8,031 nt of DNA. Origin: Flavobacteriia bacterium. Lineage in GTDB: Bacteria; Bacteroidota; Bacteroidia; Flavobacteriales_D; Crocinitomicaceae. Below, in pieces: positions 1-6,759 of this stretch. The position numbers and the translations under genes were made by a program. Location: NCBI GenBank assembly GCA_009925805.1, contig RFQF01000089.1:1-8031 (forward strand). Direction: 5' to 3'. Position 1 is the first letter of the stretch, and the number at the start of each line of letters is the position of its first letter. The notes beneath the pieces were generated by a model. It saw nothing but the letters and a program-made list of their open reading frames with translations. It did no database searches and had not been told where the DNA came from.

Positions 1-633
1 GCAAACTAAAAGCGTGATGGTTGCTGCCACGGCATAGCCTAGGAGCAATTCTATGGCTCGATGTTTACCAAGATACCACCTTGAGGCGATTACGCAACCC
101 GAAACCAACACGGCAACACTCATCCAAAACAACGAGGGATCATGCTGCGTTCGGTAAAAACCAAACAAAAAACCGGTAAGTATCCCACAGCCGCCGGCAT
201 GCATCGAGATTTTTAAGAACGAACTAACCACGGTAAAAACCATAGTAACCAATAATCCGGCAACGGGCAATTGGATGAATTCATTCGGCAGCACCCCTCG
301 AGGATCGCTACGATAAACAAACCAAATTAATAGTAAATTATATCCGAGCATAATGAGCAAGGGGAGCTTTCGTTCTTTGCGGGCTTCCATATCCAAGGTG
401 GTGATAATTCCCATGCGATACAACCCATAGAATGAAATGCCGGGAGCAATAAAGCAGAAAATCAAGAATACGGTCCATAAAAGCCATTTTAAGTTTGTAG
501 GAAGTAAAAACGCACTTGTTTCTGATACATCGACGGGGCTCGACGGCACGAAAAGCACTATTAATAACGCGTAAAGGGGCATTAGTAAGGGTAAAAACAT
601 CCAAGAAAACACATGGCTTAGTTTGGTCATCAT
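1..633 (-). CDS. Polytopic membrane protein, PAP2-phosphatase-like (3' end cut by window edge)
   Basis: An open frame of 211 codons reads from ATG at 633 to the left edge without a stop, so the C-terminus is missing. The start overlaps the rpoN stop in TAATGATG; a second ATG at 630 is equally possible. The protein is mostly hydrophobic, with likely membrane helices near residues 9-29, 47-67, 90-107, 120-140, 167-183 and 195-211. Two stretches resemble PAP2 (type 2 phosphatidic acid phosphatase) signatures: KISMH at 141-145, in the place of the PSGH motif, and SR-x5-H-x3-E at 184-195, close to the SR-x5-H-x3-D motif. A charged ARKERKLP segment (84-91) could match the first motif. The motifs are degenerate, so a lipid-phosphate phosphatase activity at the inner membrane is inference; it may be a non-catalytic relative. 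I recall similar PAP2-like proteins in other Bacteroidota. Last visible gene of the asnS-rpoN operon. Confidence 0.78.
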   Translation of the reverse strand, partial: MMTKLSHVFSWMFLPLLMPLYALLIVLFVPSSPVDVSETSAFLLPTNLKWLLWTVFLIFCFIAPGISFYGLYRMGIITTLDMEARKERKLPLLIMLGYNLLLIWFVYRSDPRGVLPNEFIQLPVAGLLVTMVFTVVSSFLKISMHAGGCGILTGFLFGFYRTQHDPSLFWMSVAVLVSGCVIASRWYLGKHRAIELLLGYAVAATITLLVC

Positions 634-2054
634 TACAGTTCTTTTCTCAATCGTGCTACAGGAATGTTCAATTGTTCTCGGTATTTTGCCACCGTTCGTC
701 GTGCGATATTGTACCCTTTTTCGTTTAAAAGTGCCATTAATTTCTCATCTGCAATGGGCGCTTTCTTATCCTCGTTTTCAATGGCTTCCATTAATATGTG
801 TTTCACTTCTTTGGAAGAAACTTCTTCTCCTGTATCTGTGGTCATGGCCTCTGAAAACAAGGATTTAAGCAAATATACTCCATGGTTTGTTTGAATATAC
901 TTACTGTTTGCCACACGGGAGATAGTAGAAATATCCATTTGCACGCGATCCGCAATATCCTTGAGAATCATGGGCTTTAGTTTCGTGGTGTCGCCGGATA
1001 AAAAGAATGCTTCTTGGTATTCCAAGATGGCCGTCATGGTGAACAACAAGGTTTCGTGCCGTTGTTTTATAGCATCAATAAAACCTTTAGCTGACTCTAC
1101 TTTATGTTTTACAAACGTTAAGGCCTGTTTATCGCTTTTGGAGGTTTTAGCCCCTTCCGAAAAAGCGCGCATCAAACTTTGATATTCTCGGCTGATTTTC
1201 AATTCCGGCAAGTTGCGCGCATTTAAACTGAGGTCGAACTTTCCATCCGTTTCCTGCAGGATAAAGTCGGGAATTACCTGCTGCACCAATTTATCGTTCC
1301 CCTTCAACGAACCGCCGGGTTTAGGATTTAACTTAAGTATTTCGTTTACTACGGCTTTTAATTCCTCCTCGCTTACCTTAAGCTTTAGGGCCATTTTATC
1401 ATAATGTTTCTTGGTAAAAGCCTCAAAACACTCCGTCAACCCTTTAAGGGCTAAACCTTTGATGCGGCTTCCATCGTTTCTTCGTTTCGCTTGAAGGATC
1501 AAACACTCTTGAAGGGTACGAGCTCCTACTCCAGCCGGGTCTAATTCCTGGATCTGATACAAAACATTGAGCACCTCGGCTTCATTAATACTCAAATTGA
1601 AGTGGAACGCTAAATCGTCCACCAATGCTTCTATAGATCTGTTTAAATACCCGGATTCGTCCAGGTTTCCCACAATTACCTCTGCGATGGTGTAATCGGT
1701 TTCACTCAAGTCGTTCCAATGCAATTGTTCCATTAATCGGTCTTGAAACGAACTTTCTCCTGATAGAGGCACGCTGCGTTCTTCTTCGTCTTTGGAGCGA
1801 TTATTAACTTGGGTTTTGTAATCCGCAGAATCATCGTCGAAGTAATCGGAAAAATCAAACTCCTCCTCCTGCGATTCAGTTTCTTCCTCCTCTATGGGCT
1901 CTTCGTCTTGCTCCAAGGCCGGATTTTCTTCGATTTCTTGTTGTATCCTTTGGTCTAATTCTGCTGCCGGAATCTGCAACAGTTTCATTAACTGAATTTG
2001 TTGAGGGGAAAGCCTAAGCTCCTGTTTTTGAGAAAATTGTTGTTTTAGCGCCAT
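633..2054 (-). CDS. rpoN: RNA polymerase sigma-54 factor
   Basis: A full-length sigma-54 of 473 residues. Residues 3-48 are the Gln/Leu-rich activator-interacting region I, with LSPQQIQLMKLLQ and an IEENPALE ending. Residues 49-78 form a strongly acidic region II. The core-binding domain follows (about 95-290), with a helix-turn-helix around 373-404 containing MDISTISRVANSKY. The RpoN box, ARRTVAKYRE, at 451-460 is a perfect-looking signature and recognises the -24 promoter element. Sigma-54 holds RNA polymerase in a closed complex at -24/-12 promoters until an AAA+ enhancer-binding protein remodels it. None of those activators is in this window. The ATG at 2054 overlaps the asnS TAA by one base, and the stop TAA at 635-633 overlaps the next gene's ATG, so rpoN is probably co-transcribed and translationally coupled on both sides. 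Confidence 0.98.
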   Translation of the reverse strand: MALKQQFSQKQELRLSPQQIQLMKLLQIPAAELDQRIQQEIEENPALEQDEEPIEEEETESQEEEFDFSDYFDDDSADYKTQVNNRSKDEEERSVPLSGESSFQDRLMEQLHWNDLSETDYTIAEVIVGNLDESGYLNRSIEALVDDLAFHFNLSINEAEVLNVLYQIQELDPAGVGARTLQECLILQAKRRNDGSRIKGLALKGLTECFEAFTKKHYDKMALKLKVSEEELKAVVNEILKLNPKPGGSLKGNDKLVQQVIPDFILQETDGKFDLSLNARNLPELKISREYQSLMRAFSEGAKTSKSDKQALTFVKHKVESAKGFIDAIKQRHETLLFTMTAILEYQEAFFLSGDTTKLKPMILKDIADRVQMDISTISRVANSKYIQTNHGVYLLKSLFSEAMTTDTGEEVSSKEVKHILMEAIENEDKKAPIADEKLMALLNEKGYNIARRTVAKYREQLNIPVARLRKEL

Positions 2055-3496
2055 TAAAACGAAGCGTTCAAAGGGGTTCTAGGAAAAGGTATTACGTCGC
2101 GTATATTCGTCATTCCCGTTACGAACATGATCATGCGTTCCAGCCCTAATCCAAATCCTGCGTGCGGAACGGAACCAATTTTTCGCGTATCGAGGTACCA
2201 CCACAATTCTTCTTCCGGGATGCCAAAAGCCGCGCATTTTTGCTGCAGCACCTCAAGGCGCTCTTCCCGTTGAGATCCCCCCACAATTTCTCCGATTCCA
2301 GGAAAAAGCACGTCCATGGCGGCTACCGTTTTCCCGTCGTCATTGGAACGCATATAAAACGCCTTAATTTCCGAAGGATAATCGGTTAATATTACCGGGC
2401 ATTTAAATTCCTTTTCTACCAAGTAGCGTTCATGTTCGCTTTGCAAATCGATTCCCCAGGAAACGTCGTATTGGAATTTTTTCTTTTTGTACGGGGCGGA
2501 ATTCTTCAAGACTTCAATTGCTTCGGTGTAGGTCAATCGTTTGAACGGGTTATCAATAACGAAAGCTATGCGCTCGATAAGGGAAAGTTCATGGCGCTCA
2601 TGTTGGGGTTTTTGCGCTTGTTCTTGTGCCTCTCGGTCATTTAAAAACTGAAGGTCGTCCTTGCAATGTTCCATGACAAAACGACAAATAAATTTTAGGA
2701 AATCCTCGGTCAAATCCATATTTGCCTGTAGGTCGTTGAAGGCAACTTCAGGTTCAATCATCCAAAATTCAGCTAAATGCCGGGAAGTATTTGAATTTTC
2801 CGCACGAAAGGTAGGGCCAAAGGTATATACTTTTCCCAAGGCAAGGGCGGCTAATTCCGCTTCCAATTGGCCTGATACCGTTAAATTCACCGATTTTCCG
2901 AAAAAATCCGCCCCAAAATTCACCTTTCCGTCGTCGGTTAAGGGCGGATTCTTGGCATCCAAGGTCGTTACGCGAAACATTTCTCCGGCGCCTTCGGCAT
3001 CCGATCCTGTGATAATGGGCGTGTTGAGGTAAAAGAACCCGTTGGTGTGGAAATAATGATGAATGGCATACGCTACCGAATGGCGAATTCGAAAAACGGC
3101 ACCGAACGTATTGGTTCGGAATCTAAAATGGGCTTGTTCGCGCAAAAACTCTAAACTGTGGCGTTTGGGTTGCATTACCGTTTTCTGCACCTCATCGGCA
3201 GCCGCAATTCCTATAACTTCAATACTAGAAACCATGAGCTCGATGGCCTGTCCACTCCCCATCGATTCTACCACCTTGCCTTCCAAGCGTATGGCCGCAG
3301 CGGTCGTTAACAGGCGCAATTGTTCTTCAGGGAAATCGTTAAAATCCACTACCGCCTGAAGACTTCCGAAACAGGATCCATCGTTAATTTGAAGAAAGCG
3401 ATTGCTTCGAAAAGCCCGAATCCATCCTTGAACCGTAACCAACGCTCCGATGTTCGCGGTTCCTTCGTTGAGTAATTCTTTTATTGAAATAGCCAT
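2054..3496 (-). CDS. asnS: Asparagine--tRNA ligase (class II)
   Basis: Cytoplasmic AsnRS charges tRNA-Asn with asparagine using ATP. From the ATG at 3496 the protein is 480 residues, close to the usual bacterial length. An N-terminal OB-fold anticodon-binding domain (about 15-110, including VTVQGWIRAFRSNRFLQIND) precedes the class II catalytic core. Motif 1 lies around TPIITGSDAEGAGEMF (from 159), motif 2 is FRAENSNTSRHLAEFWMIEPE (FRAE at 230-233), and motif 3 is GLGLER at 449-454. The HLAEFWMIEPE wording and lack of a long insertion favour AsnRS over AspRS. The frame continues upstream to an ATG at 3571, but those 25 extra codons do not look like AsnRS and would overlap the promoter at 3505-3537, so I chose 3496. 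It heads the asnS-rpoN-membrane protein operon; the stop TAA overlaps the rpoN ATG. Confidence 0.97.
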   Translation of the reverse strand: MAISIKELLNEGTANIGALVTVQGWIRAFRSNRFLQINDGSCFGSLQAVVDFNDFPEEQLRLLTTAAAIRLEGKVVESMGSGQAIELMVSSIEVIGIAAADEVQKTVMQPKRHSLEFLREQAHFRFRTNTFGAVFRIRHSVAYAIHHYFHTNGFFYLNTPIITGSDAEGAGEMFRVTTLDAKNPPLTDDGKVNFGADFFGKSVNLTVSGQLEAELAALALGKVYTFGPTFRAENSNTSRHLAEFWMIEPEVAFNDLQANMDLTEDFLKFICRFVMEHCKDDLQFLNDREAQEQAQKPQHERHELSLIERIAFVIDNPFKRLTYTEAIEVLKNSAPYKKKKFQYDVSWGIDLQSEHERYLVEKEFKCPVILTDYPSEIKAFYMRSNDDGKTVAAMDVLFPGIGEIVGGSQREERLEVLQQKCAAFGIPEEELWWYLDTRKIGSVPHAGFGLGLERMIMFVTGMTNIRDVIPFPRTPLNASF

Positions 3497-3504
3497 ATTA
3501 TGCA

Positions 3505-3537
3505 CAAAAATAGGGTTTTGAGCTGAAAGCTTTGCAA
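3505..3537 (-). promoter_or_regulatory. Bacteroidota-type promoter for asnS-rpoN operon
   Basis: On the minus strand TTG (3537-3535) is followed after 22 bases by TATTTTTG (3512-3505), an exact match to the Bacteroidota TAnnTTTG -7 element with the usual TTG-N17-23 spacing. The -7 element ends 8 bases before the asnS ATG at 3496, so transcription would start only a few bases before the start codon, leaving an almost leaderless message. This supports 3496 over the in-frame ATG at 3571. Prediction from motif only. Confidence 0.65.
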
Positions 3538-3574
3538 GGGAAATTGCTCGTTTTTTTGTAAATATTTTCATAAC

Positions 3575-3603
3575 TTGCTCTTCATTTCATATTAATACTT
3601 TAG
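3575..3603 (+). promoter_or_regulatory. Candidate promoter for the secreted protein gene at 3647
   Basis: TTG at 3575-3577, an 18-base spacer, then TACTTTAG at 3596-3603, which matches TAnnTTTG at all but one position. Transcription would start near 3608, giving a leader of roughly 40 bases. No Shine-Dalgarno sequence is visible before the ATG at 3647, as is normal in this phylum. It is about 38 bases from the divergent asnS promoter, so the two may compete or share regulators. Confidence 0.45.
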
Positions 3604-3646
3604 AATTGCCCCACGAAAAACACCTTCACCCTGAACTTGTTACCCT

Positions 3647-6073
3647 ATGAAAATACGCCTACTACCCCTTTTCGTTTTGTTCTTTGGTTCGTACCACGCC
3701 CAATACTACCGCGAAGGCGTTTCACTAAAACCCAAAGATTCTACCACGATGTTGGCGGAAGAAAAGGGTAAAAACTGGAAGGAAGATGTAGCGCAACGCA
3801 CCTTGTATTCCAGTTTTTATACCGATGAACAAGGAAACACCAAGGGAATTTACAGTAAGAAACCCATTCATTATCTGGATCGAAACGGCGCCCTTCTTCC
3901 AATAAAACCCACATTGTCCTACATAAACCAGCGTTGGGAAGCTGCTCATCAAGCGTATCCCACTTTTTTAAATCCCGATGGCACATATGCTGTAAGCTTA
4001 AATGAAGCGGGAGCCACCTTAACCTTAGGAAAAAACCGTCGAATTAACGGTCACTTGCTCCCTAACGTGCATCTTACTTCGACCGAAGTAACCGCAAGGG
4101 GATGTCAATTCACGCAGGGAAACTATACCCAGCAACTTGTTTTTATGGAGGACCGTGTAAAAAGCAATTTGGTGGTTCATACGCCCGTTGAATTGAACGG
4201 TACCGCCTATTTTACCACGGAAGAAACGATCCTTCTTCCGGAAGGATATGAATTGCGCTATGAACCGATGGAAACGCTGGATTTAGAGGGTGTCACGCTT
4301 CGCGGTTCGCGTTCCCCGCTGTACATCGATGGTATGACCTATGGTTCTGACCTGTTGGTGATTCACCAAAAAACACAAAAACCGTGTGGTAAAATCTTTG
4401 CTCCCTTTGCATACGATGCCGCACAAAAATATATCCAAGGATTCATTCGTATTGAACCTACCGAAACTCCGCAAGAATACCGTTTGAAAATTGCCATTCC
4501 TGCCACGTGGATGAACGCAACAGAACGCGTTTATCCCGTTACCATCGACCCCTTGGTGGGGGGGCCCACCGCCACCTGGGCTGGAGGCTATATGAATTCC
4601 TGCTTAACTCCTGCCTACAACATTGACAGCTTGCAGGCCACCATCCCCGGGGGGGTGACTCCTTCGGGCGTTTATGTTAGCGCCAGCTTTTATGCGGATC
4701 CCTGGACGGGTGCCACGATGAATCAAGGGGTGATGTATTTTAGTACCTCCTGTGGGGTTTCTCAAACCTTCACCATCACTGGGCCAACGGCGCTTTCTGC
4801 GGGAACCGCTTATTTGGACAGTTTTAATATGATGTCGCCCTTAGTGTGCTGTATTCCACGCTCATGCAATCCAACCAACTTCTATGTACGCTTTCATTTA
4901 GGTCGCTACAGTTACGGCGCGGGGTGCAATACCACCTACATTCGCTACGATCCATTCACCACCCTTTGGCCTTTCCAAGTGGTTGTCTATGGACGAACGC
5001 CCGAATCGTATGGCTCTGTATGGTATGCAACCCAAACCCCTCAGTGCTCCAACGTGTGTACCGTGGATGTCCGCGCTTATGCCCGTTACGGGGTGCCTCC
5101 CTACACGTTTACGCATCCTTGGACCAATGATACAATAATTGCCGGAACGGCAACGGGGTGCGGTGCTGGGTCCACCAACCATCTTTTCACACTGCAGATT
5201 CCTAATTGTCCAGTATATTGTGATTCTTCCTACACGCTGTTAAACATTCCTCCTCCGTTGATCAAGGATGCTTGCGGGAACGTCATTACAGGAATGCCTT
5301 TTGAAACGTTACCCATAAAACCGGCTACGAATATTACCTTAACCTACGACTCCATCGTTTGTTCAGGGACCGAACACATCGTTCAATTATCGTCGTGTTT
5401 CGCCAACGGAACAGCGCATTATTTTGGCAACAACACCAGTGGCCAAGGGTCTTTTTCGTTCAATGAAGTAAGTACAGGAGCCCCCACACTTTTTACCTAC
5501 AGCGCCTATGCTGATGGTAACGGTTGTGTATCCGACACAACCACCTTTTCTGTATCTGTTCATAGTAATCCGCAAGCGAATTATTCCATTAACCCATCGC
5601 CCGTTTTGGTTGGAATTCCCACGGGATTTCAAGATCAGAGCGTTTCTCCGGCATCCAGTATAACCCATTGGGCCTGGTTACTCAACGGGTCATTGGTGAG
5701 TCAAAACAATAGCTGGAATTCCACCTTCAACAGTCCCTCTTCCAACACGCTTTGCTTGGCAGTTGAGGACCTCATCGGATGTGTGGACACCCTTTGTAAG
5801 CCTTTATTAGTCGTGCCTGCGGAAGTCAAGGCCCCCAACATTATCACACCGAACAAAGATCAGATCAATGATCTATTGGCGTTTGAATATTTGGATTTTT
5901 ATCCTGCAAACCATCTAAAAGTGTTTAACCGATGGGGCGCGGTGGTTTTTGAGCAGTCCAGTTACGCAAACACGTGGGGCGGAGGCGATTTGACCGATGG
6001 GGTTTATTTTTACCTGCTCACCCTAACCGAGAAAAACCAAACCTATAGTGGTTTCTTTCATTTGATACGCTAA
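3647..6073 (+). CDS. Large secreted T9SS cargo with PKD-like domain and gliding-motility-type (CHU_C) C-terminus
   Basis: An 808-residue exported protein of unknown function. Residues 1-18 are a signal peptide (MKIRLLPLFVLFFGSYHA, cleavage likely before Gln19). Residues 25-302 form an N-terminal module ending in YPVTIDP (296-302); this ending, preceded by a strand-rich region with PFAYDA, recalls the stretch ahead of the repeats in WapA/Rhs-like secreted proteins. Residues 305-640 are Cys-rich (about 15 Cys), with a PPYTFTHPW motif at 484 and several CxC/GC-type sites, suggesting disulfides outside the cytoplasm. Residues 640-723 resemble a PKD domain (NPSPVLVGIPTGFQDQS, ITHWAWLLNG). Residues 730-808 are the T9SS type B signal: PNIITPNKDQINDLL, VFNRWGAVVFE, W-GGGDLTDGVYFYLL. 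The likely fate is export by Sec, then crossing the outer membrane by T9SS to the surface or medium. It is probably not catalytic; no enzyme motif is seen. Start chosen because the signal peptide begins there. Confidence 0.9.
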   Translation: MKIRLLPLFVLFFGSYHAQYYREGVSLKPKDSTTMLAEEKGKNWKEDVAQRTLYSSFYTDEQGNTKGIYSKKPIHYLDRNGALLPIKPTLSYINQRWEAAHQAYPTFLNPDGTYAVSLNEAGATLTLGKNRRINGHLLPNVHLTSTEVTARGCQFTQGNYTQQLVFMEDRVKSNLVVHTPVELNGTAYFTTEETILLPEGYELRYEPMETLDLEGVTLRGSRSPLYIDGMTYGSDLLVIHQKTQKPCGKIFAPFAYDAAQKYIQGFIRIEPTETPQEYRLKIAIPATWMNATERVYPVTIDPLVGGPTATWAGGYMNSCLTPAYNIDSLQATIPGGVTPSGVYVSASFYADPWTGATMNQGVMYFSTSCGVSQTFTITGPTALSAGTAYLDSFNMMSPLVCCIPRSCNPTNFYVRFHLGRYSYGAGCNTTYIRYDPFTTLWPFQVVVYGRTPESYGSVWYATQTPQCSNVCTVDVRAYARYGVPPYTFTHPWTNDTIIAGTATGCGAGSTNHLFTLQIPNCPVYCDSSYTLLNIPPPLIKDACGNVITGMPFETLPIKPATNITLTYDSIVCSGTEHIVQLSSCFANGTAHYFGNNTSGQGSFSFNEVSTGAPTLFTYSAYADGNGCVSDTTTFSVSVHSNPQANYSINPSPVLVGIPTGFQDQSVSPASSITHWAWLLNGSLVSQNNSWNSTFNSPSSNTLCLAVEDLIGCVDTLCKPLLVVPAEVKAPNIITPNKDQINDLLAFEYLDFYPANHLKVFNRWGAVVFEQSSYANTWGGGDLTDGVYFYLLTLTEKNQTYSGFFHLIR
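4558..4655. repeat. Two 7-G homopolymers in the coding sequence
   Basis: G7 at 4558-4564 (within GTG GGG GGG) and G7 at 4649-4655 (within GGG GGG GTG), the second directly preceded by CCCC. Both encode Gly-Gly pairs (residues 305-306 and 335-336) at the junction between the N-terminal module and the Cys-rich middle. Both tracts are in frame as sequenced. Confidence 0.9.
5843..6070 (+). other. T9SS type B C-terminal domain (gliding motility-associated, CHU_C family)
   Basis: Encodes about residues 733-808 of the protein at 3647. The pattern TPNKDQINDLL matches the family's TPNGDGINDxF with K and Q in place of two glycines. It is followed by the conserved LKVFNRWGAVVFE and DGVYFYLLTL, ending in GFFHLIR, where the family usually ends in G-x-hydrophobic-x-L-x-R/K. 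This domain directs proteins through the type IX system after Sec export. Confidence 0.88.
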
Positions 6074-6092
6074 TCCCATTTACTCAATTTAG

Positions 6093-6100
6093 TACCTTTA
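6093..6100 (+). promoter_or_regulatory. Candidate -7 element for pth
   Basis: TACCTTTA matches the Bacteroidota TAnnTTTG -7 element except for the last base. It ends 4 bases before the pth ATG at 6105, so a transcript from here would be leaderless or nearly so. A TTG at the ideal upstream distance is not clear; the nearest, at 6062-6064, is 28 bases away. Read-through from the upstream gene is also possible, as the gap is only 31 bases with no terminator. Confidence 0.4.
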
Positions 6101-6104
6101 CGGT

Positions 6105-6668
6105 ATGAAATTTTTGGTCGTTGGTCTGGGTAATCCTGGGGAAACGTACGAGAATACCCGCCATAATATCGGGTTTAGCGTATTGGAATATTTGGCAAAA
6201 AAACACGAAGGTATTTTCACTATGGCCCGCTCGGGCCTGGTATGCACGGTTAAATTTCGGGGTAAAACAGTGGTGCTTGTTAAACCCACTACGTTTATGA
6301 ATTTATCCGGAAAAGCGGTGAACTATTGGCTTCAAAAAGAACGCATTGCAAAGCAAAATTTATTGGTAATTACCGACGACCTCGCGCTTCCTTTTGGAAA
6401 AATACGCTTAAAAGGCTCTGGCTCCGACGGCGGGCATAATGGATTAAAAGATATTCAACGGGTTCTTCAATCTACCGAATATGCCCGATTACGTTTTGGA
6501 ATTGGCAGCGACTTTGCGAAAGGCCGACAATCGGACTATGTATTAGGAACATGGTCCGAAGAGGAACAAGGCATCTTATCGGAACGGATCCAACTGGCTG
6601 CGGAAACGAGCGAAGCCTTTTGTACGGTTGGAATTCAGCTGGCCATGACCCAGTTCAACGGAAAATAA
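6105..6668 (+). CDS. pth: Peptidyl-tRNA hydrolase (Pth1 family)
   Basis: Cleaves peptidyl-tRNA released by stalled or aborted ribosomes, returning free tRNA; normally essential in bacteria. The 187-residue length is typical of Pth1. It opens with FLVVGLGNPGETYENTRHNIGF. The catalytic and substrate-binding residues are all present at near-identical positions to E. coli Pth: Asn10, His20 (general base), Asn66 in FMNLSG, Asp91 in TDDL, and Asn112 in GGHNG. The TDDLALPFGKIRLK segment and the RLRFGIG strand are also family hallmarks. It sits 31 bases after a surface-protein gene on the same strand and faces a minus-strand gene, so it is likely the last gene of its transcript. No functional link to the neighbours is apparent. 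Confidence 0.98.
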   Translation: MKFLVVGLGNPGETYENTRHNIGFSVLEYLAKKHEGIFTMARSGLVCTVKFRGKTVVLVKPTTFMNLSGKAVNYWLQKERIAKQNLLVITDDLALPFGKIRLKGSGSDGGHNGLKDIQRVLQSTEYARLRFGIGSDFAKGRQSDYVLGTWSEEEQGILSERIQLAAETSEAFCTVGIQLAMTQFNGK

Positions 6669-6690
6669 CCTTGCTTTTCGTAAGCAAAGG
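6669..6690 (+). other. Hairpin immediately after the pth stop
   Basis: TTGCTT (6671-6676) pairs with AAGCAA (6682-6687) around a TTCGT loop, and CC (6669-6670) can add to GG (6689-6690) across a bulged A6688. No T-run follows on the plus strand, so it is not a classical terminator; it may protect or shape the pth 3' end. Confidence 0.45.
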
Positions 6691-6706
6691 GCTGAAAACA
6701 TTCGCA

Positions 6707-6732
6707 TAAAAAAACGCCCCTAATTGGGGCGT
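6707..6732 (-). terminator. Rho-independent terminator of the glycine-rich secreted protein gene
   Basis: Read on the minus strand, ACGCCCC (6732-6726) pairs perfectly with GGGGCGT (6720-6714) around a 5-base loop AATTA. The last T of the stem begins a run of seven T (6714-6708). It lies 28 bases past the stop codon at 6760. On the plus strand the stem is preceded by the A-run and followed by ATATAG, so it would be only a weak terminator for pth. Confidence 0.85.
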
Positions 6733-6759
6733 ATATAGTGAAAAATTCATGGTTGATCG

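Larger units (their letters stand above)
3497..3646. other. Divergent intergenic region between asnS and the CHU_C-type secreted protein
   Basis: A 150-base AT-rich region between two divergently read genes. It contains the two predicted promoters described separately (minus strand 3505-3537, plus strand 3575-3603) and nothing else I can support: no terminator, riboswitch or small gene. The absence of a T-box or long leader means that asnS shows no visible attenuation control. Confidence 0.6.

Noticed and set aside
338..604. 88-codon minus-strand reading frame
   Set aside because: It lies in another frame of the same strand as the PAP2-like membrane protein, whose frame is open for all 211 visible codons and rich in membrane helices. 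The 88-residue product shows no family features.
2661..3032. 123-codon plus-strand frame opposite asnS
   Set aside because: Antisense shadow of a clearly conserved AsnRS core; the product resembles no protein and has no promoter.
3526..3533. AAAGCTTT palindrome inside the asnS promoter spacer, as an operator
   Set aside because: Only 8 bases, no flanking symmetry and no second copy seen; easily chance in AT-rich DNA.
3497..3571. In-frame 25-codon extension of asnS starting at ATG 3571
   Set aside because: The extra residues are basic and unlike AsnRS N-termini, the length from 3496 (480) fits the family, and a good promoter sits inside the extension.
6669..6690. Hairpin after pth as a Rho-independent terminator
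   Set aside because: Bulged stem and no T-run on the plus strand; kept only as a hairpin.
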